The notes beneath the pieces are model-generated. The model did not search any database and was not told the DNA's origin. It saw nothing but the letters and a program-made list of their open reading frames with translations. Of a DNA stretch of 31,433 bases, positions 6,677 through 15,338 are shown piece by piece. The position numbers and the translations under genes are program-made. Within the stretch, counting starts at the first letter, position 1; each line of letters opens with the position of its first letter. This DNA is from JADFNO01 sp965369945. Lineage in GTDB: Bacteria; Planctomycetota; Phycisphaerae; Phycisphaerales; SM1A02. The stretch spans positions 1 to 31,433 of the forward strand of contig CBDUST010000011.1 in assembly GCA_965369945.1 (NCBI GenBank). The letters are read 5' to 3'.

Positions 6677-8139
6677 TACCCGTTGCCTTCGAGCTTGGAT
6701 TCGATTTGCGTGTCGTCCTCCTCGTCGGCCGGCGTGGGAGTTTCAGAAATAACATGAGGTTGGGGTTTGGCGTGGCGCCACTGAGCTTTGGCAACAAGCT
6801 CTCGCACCGCGTTCTGACCTTCGCGTTCAGCGTGGCGTTCGGTATCAGTTTCGGGAGGCGGCGCCGGTGTGTGTGCGGACTCCTGGGTCTCTGAATACAT
6901 GTGCAACGTCTGCGTGGGAAACGCAAACTGCACGCCGAGGCGATCTGCCAGGCGAAGGATGTCCAGCATCAACCGATGCCGTTCGCGCAGCTCCGTCTGG
7001 TAGTCCGGCGCTTCGTAGAACATATACAGCAGAACGTCCAGGCTCGATGCGCTGAACTCATTGAGCCACACATGGTAGTAGTCCGTGCGTGTGTAAGGAT
7101 GGCGGCGGATCAACTCGCGCACACCTTCGCAGAACGCTTCAATCTTGGCGGGCGGCGTGTCGTAGGTCAGGCCCAGGTTCGTCTTGAACCGACGGTATTT
7201 TCGTTTGCCGTAGTTGTCTACTACCGCCCGGACGAGATTGCCGTTGGGGATCGTGACCAGTGAGTTGTAAGGAGTGCGGATCCGTGTGGATCGGAAGCCC
7301 AATTCCTCGACGGTGCCTGCGGTTTCGCCGATCTCAACCCAATCGCCGATCTGAAACGGCCGATCGACGATGACGGTGATGGATCCGAAGAAGTTCTCCA
7401 GTGTATCGCGTGCGGCGAAGGCGAAACCGATGCCGCCGATCCCCAGTCCGGCAAGGAGGGGTCCGATGTCGATCGTCAGAGCCTTGGCGATATAGACCAG
7501 GCCGAACGCGGTCACGAATATCTTCGCGGTCTTGCGAAGCAGCGGAATGAGCAGATCGTCGACCTTGGTCTCAGTCCCCGCCGCCTTGGAAGTGAAGAAC
7601 TCGCTGAGTAAGTCGGTGATGCGGTAGGCCGACCAGACCGCGGCGAGGGTGACAAACAGACTAACCGCCGCGAGCAGAATGTCGGCAGCTCCCGTGGGCA
7701 ACTCGAGCAAAGGAAGCACAAAGAGCCAGAGACTCCCGGCGGCGAGCAAGCCGAACGGGCGAACTGTCTTGGCAAGCGTTTCGTCGCTGGTTTCACCGCC
7801 TCTGCGTTTGACGGCGCGGCGGGTAATCCCGCTAAGGAGTGTCCGCAGGAACAGATCGAGCACCATGCCGAGCAGGACGAGCGAGCCCAGACCGATCCAT
7901 TGCCAGATCTTGACTGTGACGAACGAGTTATCCACCAGCCACTCGGGCAGCAGGTCCTCGATGAACTGCACCCACTGTGAGGCAGCCGGGGTGTCGGCGC
8001 CTCCGTCGTCGGCGGTCCGCTGTGAATCGGGCGCACCCGGCCCGGTGTTCTGGGCGAAAACGCTCGATGTGGCGAAGGTAGCTGCCAGAGCAAACAGGAA
8101 CGCGTGAAACCGTCCAGGTCGGTGGTGCATGGGCGACAT
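6676..8139 (-). CDS. MscS-family mechanosensitive channel
   Basis: About 487 residues from the ATG at 8139 (another ATG at 8130 is equally possible; neither has a strong ribosome-binding site). A signal peptide ends near VFAQN. Several membrane helices follow, and the pore-lining region with the MscS beta-domain is unmistakable: GLGIGGIGFAFAARDTLENF at about 232-251, then DRPFQIGDWVEI and GTVEELGFRSTRIRT. This family forms homoheptameric channels that open on membrane tension to release solutes in osmotic downshock. The last 70 or so residues are charged and low in complexity, a tail of unknown use. It is convergent with gmhA and divergent from the VPLPA-tailed gene. Confidence 0.9.
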   Translation of the reverse strand: MSPMHHRPGRFHAFLFALAATFATSSVFAQNTGPGAPDSQRTADDGGADTPAASQWVQFIEDLLPEWLVDNSFVTVKIWQWIGLGSLVLLGMVLDLFLRTLLSGITRRAVKRRGGETSDETLAKTVRPFGLLAAGSLWLFVLPLLELPTGAADILLAAVSLFVTLAAVWSAYRITDLLSEFFTSKAAGTETKVDDLLIPLLRKTAKIFVTAFGLVYIAKALTIDIGPLLAGLGIGGIGFAFAARDTLENFFGSITVIVDRPFQIGDWVEIGETAGTVEELGFRSTRIRTPYNSLVTIPNGNLVRAVVDNYGKRKYRRFKTNLGLTYDTPPAKIEAFCEGVRELIRRHPYTRTDYYHVWLNEFSASSLDVLLYMFYEAPDYQTELRERHRLMLDILRLADRLGVQFAFPTQTLHMYSETQESAHTPAPPPETDTERHAEREGQNAVRELVAKAQWRHAKPQPHVISETPTPADEEDDTQIESKLEGNG

Positions 8140-8409
8140 GCTACCGTGATCCGCGGTCTTGCGGTCACCAAGAGCCACGTCGACGCTCAGAATCCGGGGG
8201 CGTCGCGTCGATAGGTCATTCTCGGACTTTGTGGTGAACCGTCTGGTCCTCGTAGGTAAGCATGGTAAGCACATTTCGAGACGACGGCGTGGGAATGTCC
8301 GGGCTCGGGCGTGATCGCGGCCTATATTCGATCTATGCAGAAAGGCGATGTTTCACCGCATCGGTTATAGGTCTACGTCAGAATAGAGCCGAGGAAAAGG
8401 GGCAACGTA

Positions 8410-9099
8410 ATGAAGGCAATCGTAATACTGGGGACAGCGTTCCTCGCGTCGGGCCTGCTGGCCGGTGGGAGCGCTCATGCGGGATCAGTCACTTTCATCT
8501 ACGATCCTGACCAACCGTACCTGAGCGTCGACGATAGCCCGTTCCTGGGGGAGCCTGATTTCGCGTTCGAGGACTTCGAGGACAGCTTGGTGAATATCAC
8601 CGGCGTCACGATCGACGGCGGCGTCCTCCGCGAACCTAGCAACTTCACCGACTCCGTTGATGCTGATGACGGCGTAATCGATGGCAACGGTTCCGACGGA
8701 CACTCCTACTGGCAACTTCAGGGGACCGAGGGTTTCACGATCAGCTTCGACGCAGAGGCGTTGGGTGGCTTGCCCTCTCAGGTTGGGTTCGTGTGGACCG
8801 ATGGCAATATCGATGGGGTCTTCCGCTTGGAGGCGTTTGATGCCAGCCGTGTGTCGATCTTTGAGGTCGTGCTCGGTGACCTGGTCCATACCGGCCAGAC
8901 GGACGAAGACCGCTTCATCGGCGTCGAGTTCGCCGACGGGATCGCCTCGCTGTTTCTCTCGACTTCCTTTGGTGGGATCGAAATCGATCACGTTCAGTAT
9001 GCAACGATCGTACCGCTGCCCGCACCGCTGGCGATAGGTCTGCTGGGATTGGTCGGCGTAGCCATCGTTCGTCGCAAGCGACTGCTGGCAACCGCCTAG
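8410..9099 (+). CDS. Secreted protein with VPLPA/PEP-CTERM sorting tail
   Basis: A 229-residue protein with an N-terminal signal peptide ending near SAHAG and an acidic, Gly/Asp-rich body. The C-terminus has the three parts of an exosortase sorting signal: VPLPAP (201-206), a hydrophobic helix (about 207-220) and a basic end RRKR (221-224). In this family the tail is cut at the motif by an exosortase and the protein goes to the cell surface or matrix. An exosortase is encoded at 19810-20682 in this window, so this is a likely local substrate. ATG at 8410 follows GAGGAAAAGGGG. The body is not a family I can name. Confidence 0.8.
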   Translation: MKAIVILGTAFLASGLLAGGSAHAGSVTFIYDPDQPYLSVDDSPFLGEPDFAFEDFEDSLVNITGVTIDGGVLREPSNFTDSVDADDGVIDGNGSDGHSYWQLQGTEGFTISFDAEALGGLPSQVGFVWTDGNIDGVFRLEAFDASRVSIFEVVLGDLVHTGQTDEDRFIGVEFADGIASLFLSTSFGGIEIDHVQYATIVPLPAPLAIGLLGLVGVAIVRRKRLLATA

Positions 9100-9125
9100 A
9101 CGCAACAATTCAACTGTAGATTTCC

Positions 9126-9151
9126 AAGGCTGGCGAGTCATCGTCAGCCTT
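9126..9151 (+). terminator. Intrinsic terminator after the VPLPA gene
   Basis: AAGGCTGGCGA (9126-9136), loop GTCA, TCGTCAGCCTT (9141-9151): an 11-bp stem with one G-T pair, then TGTTTGA-type T-rich sequence. It sits 27 bases past the stop and separates this gene from the convergent rmlB. Confidence 0.65.
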
Positions 9152-9181
9152 GTTTGATGTAGTGGCCGGATCCGTCTTCGA

Positions 9182-10195
9182 TCACGCGACGGTTTGTGAA
9201 GTGCGCTGCTTTAGCGGACGCCACCACGATTCGTTGGACTTGTACCAGTCGATCGTTTGGGCGAGCGCTCCGGGCCAGGTACTGCGTGTCGCTTGCCAAC
9301 CAAGCTCGCTCTCCATCTTCGTTGAGTCGATCGCGTAACGGCGATCGTGGCCCAACCGATCCTCCACGGGCTGAATCATGTCTTTGCCGCACCCAAGTAG
9401 GTCCAGAATCGTGTGCGTGAGATTGATGTTGCTCTGTTCGTTGTTGCCGCCGATGTTGTAGACCTCGCCGACTACGCCGCCCTCCAACACGGCCAGCACC
9501 GCTTCGCAGTGGTCGATCACGTGAACCCAATCGCGCACATTGAGCCCGTCGCCATAGAGCGGCACCTTCTGTCCATCGATCAGGTTTGTCACGAAAAGCG
9601 GAATCACCTTTTCGGGATATTGATACGGGCCGAAGTTGTTCGAGCAGCGCGTGACAACAACCGGTAGATCAAACGTCGTGTGATAGGAAAGCGCCAGCAG
9701 ATCGCCGGCGGCTTTGGAAGCTGAATATGGACTGTTGGGCTTCAGCGGCGTCTGCTCGGTGAACTTCAGATCAGGTCGATCCAACGGCAGCTCGCCATAC
9801 ACCTCGTCGGTCCCAATGTGAACGAACCGCTCGATCGTCCCTAATTCGCGACAAGCATCCAGCAGCACTTGCGTGCCCAACACATTGGTGGACACGAACG
9901 GGCTTGCATCGGCGATGGAGCGATCGACGTGCGATTCAGCCGCGAAGTGAACAACGCAATCACAGCCCGACAGCGCGTGGATCAGCTCGTCGCGATCGCG
10001 GATGTCGCCGTGCACGAAGTCGTAGCGTGGATCGTCAGCCACATCAGTAAGATTGGCCGGGTTGCCCGCATAGGTCAGCGCATCGTAGTTGACAACGCGC
10101 CATTTCGGGCGCTCGTGCATCACGAAGCGCACAAAGTTGGAGCCGATGAAGCCTGCCCCGCCGGTGATGAGGATTTGCCGTTCACTTGCGGCCAT
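9182..10195 (-). CDS. rmlB: dTDP-glucose 4,6-dehydratase
   Basis: A 337-residue short-chain-dehydrogenase-type enzyme that turns dTDP-glucose into dTDP-4-keto-6-deoxyglucose using bound NAD+. It shows the Rossmann motif GGAGFIG (12-18), the active-site TDE (129-131) and the YxxxK pair Y157/K161 in YSASK. Other family stretches are HFAAESHVDRSI (83-94) and RCSNNFGPYQYPEK. Length is normal for RmlB/RfbB. It starts 12 bases after rmlA stops, so the two form an operon making the dTDP-deoxysugar precursor for the polysaccharide genes upstream. Confidence 0.95.
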   Translation of the reverse strand: MAASERQILITGGAGFIGSNFVRFVMHERPKWRVVNYDALTYAGNPANLTDVADDPRYDFVHGDIRDRDELIHALSGCDCVVHFAAESHVDRSIADASPFVSTNVLGTQVLLDACRELGTIERFVHIGTDEVYGELPLDRPDLKFTEQTPLKPNSPYSASKAAGDLLALSYHTTFDLPVVVTRCSNNFGPYQYPEKVIPLFVTNLIDGQKVPLYGDGLNVRDWVHVIDHCEAVLAVLEGGVVGEVYNIGGNNEQSNINLTHTILDLLGCGKDMIQPVEDRLGHDRRYAIDSTKMESELGWQATRSTWPGALAQTIDWYKSNESWWRPLKQRTSQTVA

Positions 10196-10207
10196 CCGAT
10201 GAAACCC

Positions 10208-10978
10208 CTACCGGTTGATGGTCAACCGCGCCTGTGTCGCAGCGGTATCCTCGACGTGATTCGCTCCGCCCTTGGCTACGAGACAATTGGCGTGGTGCAA
10301 GCTCTCGAACGTACCGGCATCGGTCCACCAACCGTCAAGCACACTGTAGGTGAGGCCGCCGCGACGGATGTACTCGTTGTTGACCTCGGTGATCTCCAGT
10401 TCGCCGCGTGAGCTGGGCTCGAGATTGCGTGCGATGTCGAAAACGTCGTTGTCGTACATATAGATACCGGTCACCGCGTAGTTACTCGGCGGGTCCGACG
10501 GCTTCTCCAAAATTTCAACGATGCGCCCGTCCTCGATACGCGGCACGCCGAAGCGTTGTGGATCGGGAACTTCCTTCAGCAGGATTCGCGCACCGTTGGG
10601 CTGAGTGAAGAACTCGCCGACCGGCTGGCGGATATTTTTCTCGATGAGATTGTCGCCAAGCACGACGCAGATTTTGTCGCCGTCTGCAAAGTCCTCCGCC
10701 AACAGCAACGCATCGGCGATCCCGCCCTCGCCTTCCTGATAGGTGTAGTGCAGCTCGCGGATACCCAGCGCTTTGCCATTGCCCAGCAGCTTCAGGAAAT
10801 CGCCCGCATGTTCGCCGCCGGTGACGAGGATGATCTCGCGCAGCCCGGCGTTGATGAGACATTCGATCGGGTAATAGATCATGGGCCGATCGTAGATCGG
10901 CAGCAGGTGCTTGTTGGTCACCTTCGTCAAGGGCTGCAAGCGCGTACCGAGCCCACCAGCCAGGATCACGCCTTTCAT
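10208..10978 (-). CDS. rmlA: Glucose-1-phosphate thymidylyltransferase
   Basis: A 256-residue enzyme that joins glucose 1-phosphate and dTTP to give dTDP-glucose. It has the nucleotide signature GGLGTRLQPLT (8-18), K23 in NKHLLPIYDRP, QEGEGGIADAL (81-91) and the metal-binding Asp in LGDN (D109). It is shorter than the roughly 290-residue RmlA of enterobacteria and belongs to the compact form that lacks the C-terminal helices of the regulatory site. ATG at 10978 has GGAG 9 bases upstream. It stands 97 bases after the TPR gene and leads straight into rmlB. Confidence 0.93.
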   Translation of the reverse strand: MKGVILAGGLGTRLQPLTKVTNKHLLPIYDRPMIYYPIECLINAGLREIILVTGGEHAGDFLKLLGNGKALGIRELHYTYQEGEGGIADALLLAEDFADGDKICVVLGDNLIEKNIRQPVGEFFTQPNGARILLKEVPDPQRFGVPRIEDGRIVEILEKPSDPPSNYAVTGIYMYDNDVFDIARNLEPSSRGELEITEVNNEYIRRGGLTYSVLDGWWTDAGTFESLHHANCLVAKGGANHVEDTAATQARLTINR

Positions 10979-11032
10979 GGTCGATCGCTCCGGGATTGTT
11001 GTTTCGCGACTGCCATAAGGATTCCTATCGTC

Positions 11033-11038
11033 ATAATA
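11033..11038 (-). promoter_or_regulatory. Possible -10 element for rmlAB
   Basis: TATTAT on the minus strand, about 55 bases before the rmlA ATG, in the 97-base gap after the TPR gene. There is no good -35 at the right distance. It could allow rmlAB to be transcribed apart from the upstream operon. Confidence 0.2.
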
Positions 11039-11075
11039 CGCGCTGCCCGTTGGTTGACCCCGGAAACTGGGAGCG

Positions 11076-14000
11076 TCATCGTGAGTCAGGAACGACTACC
11101 GCAGCCTGCGCCTCGTCGAGCTGACGGCGTAGCGCCTCGGCTCGTCGGACCTGCTGCGGATCGGGCTGTGGACGCAGGCTGAGGGTGCGCTCGATCTGCT
11201 GCAAATTGCGCCAGGCGTCATCGAGCCGCCCCTGCGCCAGGGTCGTTTGGACCAGGTTCAACCGAATTGCCACATCCTCAGGGCGCAGCGTCAAGGCTCG
11301 GGTCAGCGCCTCATTCGCTTCATCCAGCCGTCCAAGGTTGTGAAGAATCATCGCATACGTATCCAAAATATCCGGATGCTCTCCCTGTAGAGCCATAGCG
11401 CGCTGGATGAACTCCATCGCCTCGGACGACCGATCCGGTGACTGAACGATCACAAACGCGAGATTGTTCAGCGCCGCTGTGTTGTCCGGCTGATCGGAAA
11501 GAACCCGGCGATACAACTGCTCCGCCGCTGCCCATTCCGTTCGACCCTCCGCGATCCCGCCCCGCACCAAGAGCGCGTCGATGACATGATTCGGATCAAC
11601 TCCTGCACGAAGCGCCAACGCATCAGCGCGATCGAGGTGCTCGGCTTGAGCCGATCGCGCCGCCAAGTGGTTGAACGCCACAGCCAAGCGCAGCAGATCC
11701 TGAGCGTCATTCTGCATCGCCGGTTCGATCACGTTCAGCGCCTTGGCAGCAGTTTTGACATCGACAAGTCGAGCTAGCGCCAACCATTGTCGCTGCCAAG
11801 CCTCGTCTTCAAAAAGCGGCTCGACGATCGACACCGCCTGATCAAAGAATCCATCCATCATGAGCGAGCGAACCCACAGCGCCAGTCGACTGGGATGGTC
11901 GTTCCCTTCAGCTACCAGTCGCTTTACGTAGGGCTCAAGTCGATCGACCGCTGCGTCATAGCGTGCCAGTTCCGCGAGAATCCTCGCCGCCGCTACGTCG
12001 GCCAAGAAGGGATCGACCAACGAGCGTCGACGCCATTCCTCAGCCTCCGAGAGCGCTTCATCCCAGCGGCTCGCGGCTATCAGAAGCTGTGTCGCCCACA
12101 CCGCCGGCTCGGGATGCGTGGGAAAACGACTATTGGCGCGCCGGGCGAGATCGGCGGCCTCGGAAAATTGGCCCGCCTCCACGTGCAGTGTAATCGCCAA
12201 CAACCAAGCAGGCAGAAAACGTGAGTGCTCATCCACAAGCCGACGGGCATCACCAAGATTCTCTGCGCTCGGCGCGGGTCGGCCGTCGATGACTTTGATC
12301 TGCGCTAAGAGATGGAACGTCGATGCGAGGTCGTCGCCGGTAGGCCCAAGTTCGCTCAGCAATTGCACGGCGCTTTCAACACCGCCGTCGGTGCGGCGCA
12401 TCGCAGCGATCGCAATAGTCGCTTGCAACCCAACATGTTTCGGTGTGACGCGAAGGCCGGCTCGGGCCGCCTCATACGCTTGCGTGATGTCATCACTTGA
12501 CAGGTACAGGCGCGCCAGCGCATGCCAAGCCTCGGCTTGATCGGGCCTTTCCTCCACGGCTTGCCGGAGCCAGGTCTCGGCCTGTTGCGTTTGCCCATGG
12601 CGCTCGTATAGCTTGCCGATCATCGTGGCGGCGTCAGCCGACACCTCGGCCGCTTCGAGCGACGTAAGCAGCGCGACCGCCTCGTCGAACTGCCCGATCC
12701 GTGCGTAGAAGTCCGCCGCTTCGACGACGACGAGTTCGCTGCGATCATCGCGCGATAACAAAGTTTGGTAGATCGCCTGGGCTTGATCGTCTCGGCCCGT
12801 ACGTTGATACATTGCGGCCAACGCGAGCTGATCCGTTTCCCTGGCCGTCTGCCCTGCCAGTGCGACGGCGCGCACCAACGCCGTCTCCAGATCACCCTGG
12901 GATTGCAGTAACTGCAATTCGGTCCGCTTCAAGCCAACATCGAGTGCAGCCAACTCCGACAGTCGCCGAAGGTATCCCGCCGCCGCATCGAAATCGCCGT
13001 GTTGTTGTAAGAGCGCAATCAACCGGGGATACAGCGTCGCCTGAGCTGGGTACAACTCAACCGCCTGCTGAAGGTACTCGATCGCCTGTTGGGTCGATCC
13101 ATCAGGGGTGCGAGTGTATGCCTCGGCGAGCAACGACAGCGCAGCCAGTGATTTCGGCGACTGCTCCAACACCGCGGTAATCAGCACCACCGCCTCAGCC
13201 AGGCGCTGCTCGTCGGGAGCGTCGTCACGGAGCAGTCGGGCGGCGCGAGCAAGGCTGACCTGCTGCGACTTGGCGCCCAATGCCGATTGGAGATTCGTGA
13301 TCGCTTTGTCGATCAACGGCAGATTGTTCCACGCGATCGGCTGAGCCAGAACGAACGTCTGTACCGATGGCGAGCCGGGAAACTGATCAGCGAGCGACTC
13401 GAGCTCGTTCATCGCGTTGGGGCGCTTGGCTCTGACAAGGAACCGAACGTACGCACGGCGCGTCGTTTCCGCGTTGGCCTGCTCCGGCGTTAGTGAGTCC
13501 AAGGCGCGCCCAAGCAGCACCAGACCGCCGGCCGTATCTCCACGGGCCGCCAATGCCTCGGCTTCGGCGAACACAAGGGTAAGGTTCTGCTCGTCATTGA
13601 CTCGCGCCCGACCGAGCAACGCTAGTTCCAGGCCAAGCCCATACCGCTCACTCACGTCGGCCAGCGCCAACAGCGTCGATGGATCGGGCGTTCCGAGCCT
13701 GAGGTGTTGATTGATCAACTGAACAGCGGAAGCTGGCTGGTCGTGTAGCACATACGCCTCGGCGAGCAGCGACGTGGCCTGTGGATGATCAGGCAACTGC
13801 TCGGAGAGATTCCGAAGCATGGCGATGATGTCCAAGCGCCGGCCGGTGCGGCGATCCGTCACGCCCGGCGAGCGCCCGATACGCTGCAAGGCGAGATACG
13901 ACTCGGCATAGAGAAGGTAGGGTTCAATGCGCGACGGCGGCGCTTTAGCACCCACGTCGCGCGCAGCGATCAATGCTTCTTCGAACCGCCCCGCGGCCAA

Positions 14001-15338
14001 CAGCGCGCGTGTGTAGGTGATCCCCGCCCTTATCCAGTTGCGATCCAGTTCATAAGCCTGGGTGTAGAATTGCAACGCCAAGGCATGCTCGCCAAGCTCG
14101 GTATGCGCACTTCCGATCAGTAGCGGCAAGATCGGATCTAGAGGGTTCAATTGCGCAGCGCGACGGTAGACGTCGAGAATCTCCTCTCGATCCGATGTCG
14201 TCCACCGTAAGCTCGCCAAGAGCGCCTCAGCCCAAGCGCGGTTCGCGCCCGTCGCTGCATCGCGTCCCGGTTCGGCCAAGAGCGCCTGTAGTATTACGAT
14301 GGCTTCATCGCTTCGTTGCTGCTCCATCAACAACAAGGCTTTGATGCGCAGCAAGATCGGATCCAATGGTTCGGCCTCAGCAAGTTCGGCCATCGCGTCG
14401 TCGATTCGCCCGTTCTTGAACAAGCGCTGCACCGCTGCCTGGCGCACCCATGGTTCGCCCTCGAAATCTCTCTTGGCCTGTGCGATCACCCGACTTGCCT
14501 CATCATGGCTTCCCAGGGCGTCAAGCAGTCCGACCAACTGCTGCAAGGTTGCCAACGACGCAACGCCGGCGTCAGCCCCGCGCAACGCTTCGCTCGCCGC
14601 CTCATCGACTCGACCGAGGTCCGCGAGGAGTTGGGCCTTGAGCAAACGAAACTGCGCTTGATCTTGCTGATCGTACTCGGCGATCCACGCCTCACATTGG
14701 GCCAAGCGCTGATCCTCCGACTCGCCTTTCATGCGCATCATTTGCAGAAGCCATTGCCGCCACAATAGTTCGTCCGGCTGAAGATCGATCAGCCGTTGAA
14801 CGATCGGGGTCGCTTCGGCAAAACTCCGATCCGCCAGCATCGCTCTGGCCTTGGCGCGCAGAGCCCCGATGTGGTCAGCTTCCAACTCTAGAAGCTGCTC
14901 AGCAACTTGAAGTAATTCAAATCGATGTCCAAGGGTCTCCCGCAATGCCAGCAGCGACTCCAACGTCTCGTGCTGTCGCAAGTCACGGTCAAGGTGTTCC
15001 CGATCCTGCTGAAGCAGCTCCAGGGCGTAGCTGTAGTAGCTCACCGCCTCGTGAAGATGCTTGTTGTTGGCCAACGGAAGTCGACTGCGCGCGTCGGCGA
15101 ACGGCAACAACACGTCTACGTCGTCACGTTGATACTGGACGTAGTACTTCAGCTCATCGAGCGTCGCTTGATAGTCGCCACGTTCGTAGGCCGCAAGACC
15201 GTTCACACGAGCGGCCGCAAGCAGGCGCACTTGTTGAGCGTGACCGACTGACTTAAACACGAACACGCCGGCGCTTCCGATCAGCAGGATCACCGACAAT
15301 AGAATCAATCGCCGTTTGCCGCGTCTGGTCAGTCGCAT
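11076..15338 (-). CDS. Giant membrane-anchored TPR protein
   Basis: A 1420-residue protein with a basic N-terminus and one membrane anchor (about residues 11-30), then helical repeats throughout. The TPR pattern is clearest at the C-terminus (for example LYRRVLSDQPDNTAALNNLA, then ALTLRPEDVAIRLN). It would lie in the periplasm. It belongs, by position and layout, with the TPR proteins of exosortase/polysaccharide loci (PrsT-like) and may scaffold polymer export, as AlgK or the TPR part of BcsC do; no beta-barrel domain follows. It starts inside the end of the sugar-transferase gene (10-base overlap), with GGGAGAG just upstream, so translation is probably coupled. Exact function is not known. 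Confidence 0.85.
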   Translation of the reverse strand: MRLTRRGKRRLILLSVILLIGSAGVFVFKSVGHAQQVRLLAAARVNGLAAYERGDYQATLDELKYYVQYQRDDVDVLLPFADARSRLPLANNKHLHEAVSYYSYALELLQQDREHLDRDLRQHETLESLLALRETLGHRFELLQVAEQLLELEADHIGALRAKARAMLADRSFAEATPIVQRLIDLQPDELLWRQWLLQMMRMKGESEDQRLAQCEAWIAEYDQQDQAQFRLLKAQLLADLGRVDEAASEALRGADAGVASLATLQQLVGLLDALGSHDEASRVIAQAKRDFEGEPWVRQAAVQRLFKNGRIDDAMAELAEAEPLDPILLRIKALLLMEQQRSDEAIVILQALLAEPGRDAATGANRAWAEALLASLRWTTSDREEILDVYRRAAQLNPLDPILPLLIGSAHTELGEHALALQFYTQAYELDRNWIRAGITYTRALLAAGRFEEALIAARDVGAKAPPSRIEPYLLYAESYLALQRIGRSPGVTDRRTGRRLDIIAMLRNLSEQLPDHPQATSLLAEAYVLHDQPASAVQLINQHLRLGTPDPSTLLALADVSERYGLGLELALLGRARVNDEQNLTLVFAEAEALAARGDTAGGLVLLGRALDSLTPEQANAETTRRAYVRFLVRAKRPNAMNELESLADQFPGSPSVQTFVLAQPIAWNNLPLIDKAITNLQSALGAKSQQVSLARAARLLRDDAPDEQRLAEAVVLITAVLEQSPKSLAALSLLAEAYTRTPDGSTQQAIEYLQQAVELYPAQATLYPRLIALLQQHGDFDAAAGYLRRLSELAALDVGLKRTELQLLQSQGDLETALVRAVALAGQTARETDQLALAAMYQRTGRDDQAQAIYQTLLSRDDRSELVVVEAADFYARIGQFDEAVALLTSLEAAEVSADAATMIGKLYERHGQTQQAETWLRQAVEERPDQAEAWHALARLYLSSDDITQAYEAARAGLRVTPKHVGLQATIAIAAMRRTDGGVESAVQLLSELGPTGDDLASTFHLLAQIKVIDGRPAPSAENLGDARRLVDEHSRFLPAWLLAITLHVEAGQFSEAADLARRANSRFPTHPEPAVWATQLLIAASRWDEALSEAEEWRRRSLVDPFLADVAAARILAELARYDAAVDRLEPYVKRLVAEGNDHPSRLALWVRSLMMDGFFDQAVSIVEPLFEDEAWQRQWLALARLVDVKTAAKALNVIEPAMQNDAQDLLRLAVAFNHLAARSAQAEHLDRADALALRAGVDPNHVIDALLVRGGIAEGRTEWAAAEQLYRRVLSDQPDNTAALNNLAFVIVQSPDRSSEAMEFIQRAMALQGEHPDILDTYAMILHNLGRLDEANEALTRALTLRPEDVAIRLNLVQTTLAQGRLDDAWRNLQQIERTLSLRPQPDPQQVRRAEALRRQLDEAQAAVVVPDSR

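Noticed and set aside
6078..6926. 282-residue minus-strand frame across gmhA and the mscS end
   Set aside because: It lies opposite the clear gmhA gene, is Arg/Pro/Ser-rich without any domain, and has no ribosome-binding site; a GC-rich shadow.
8485..9141. 218-residue minus-strand frame opposite the VPLPA gene
   Set aside because: The plus strand has a signal peptide, a sorting tail and a strong ribosome-binding site; the minus frame has none of these.
10556..11182. 208-residue plus-strand frame opposite rmlA
   Set aside because: rmlA has all its motifs on the other strand; this frame shows no recognisable protein.
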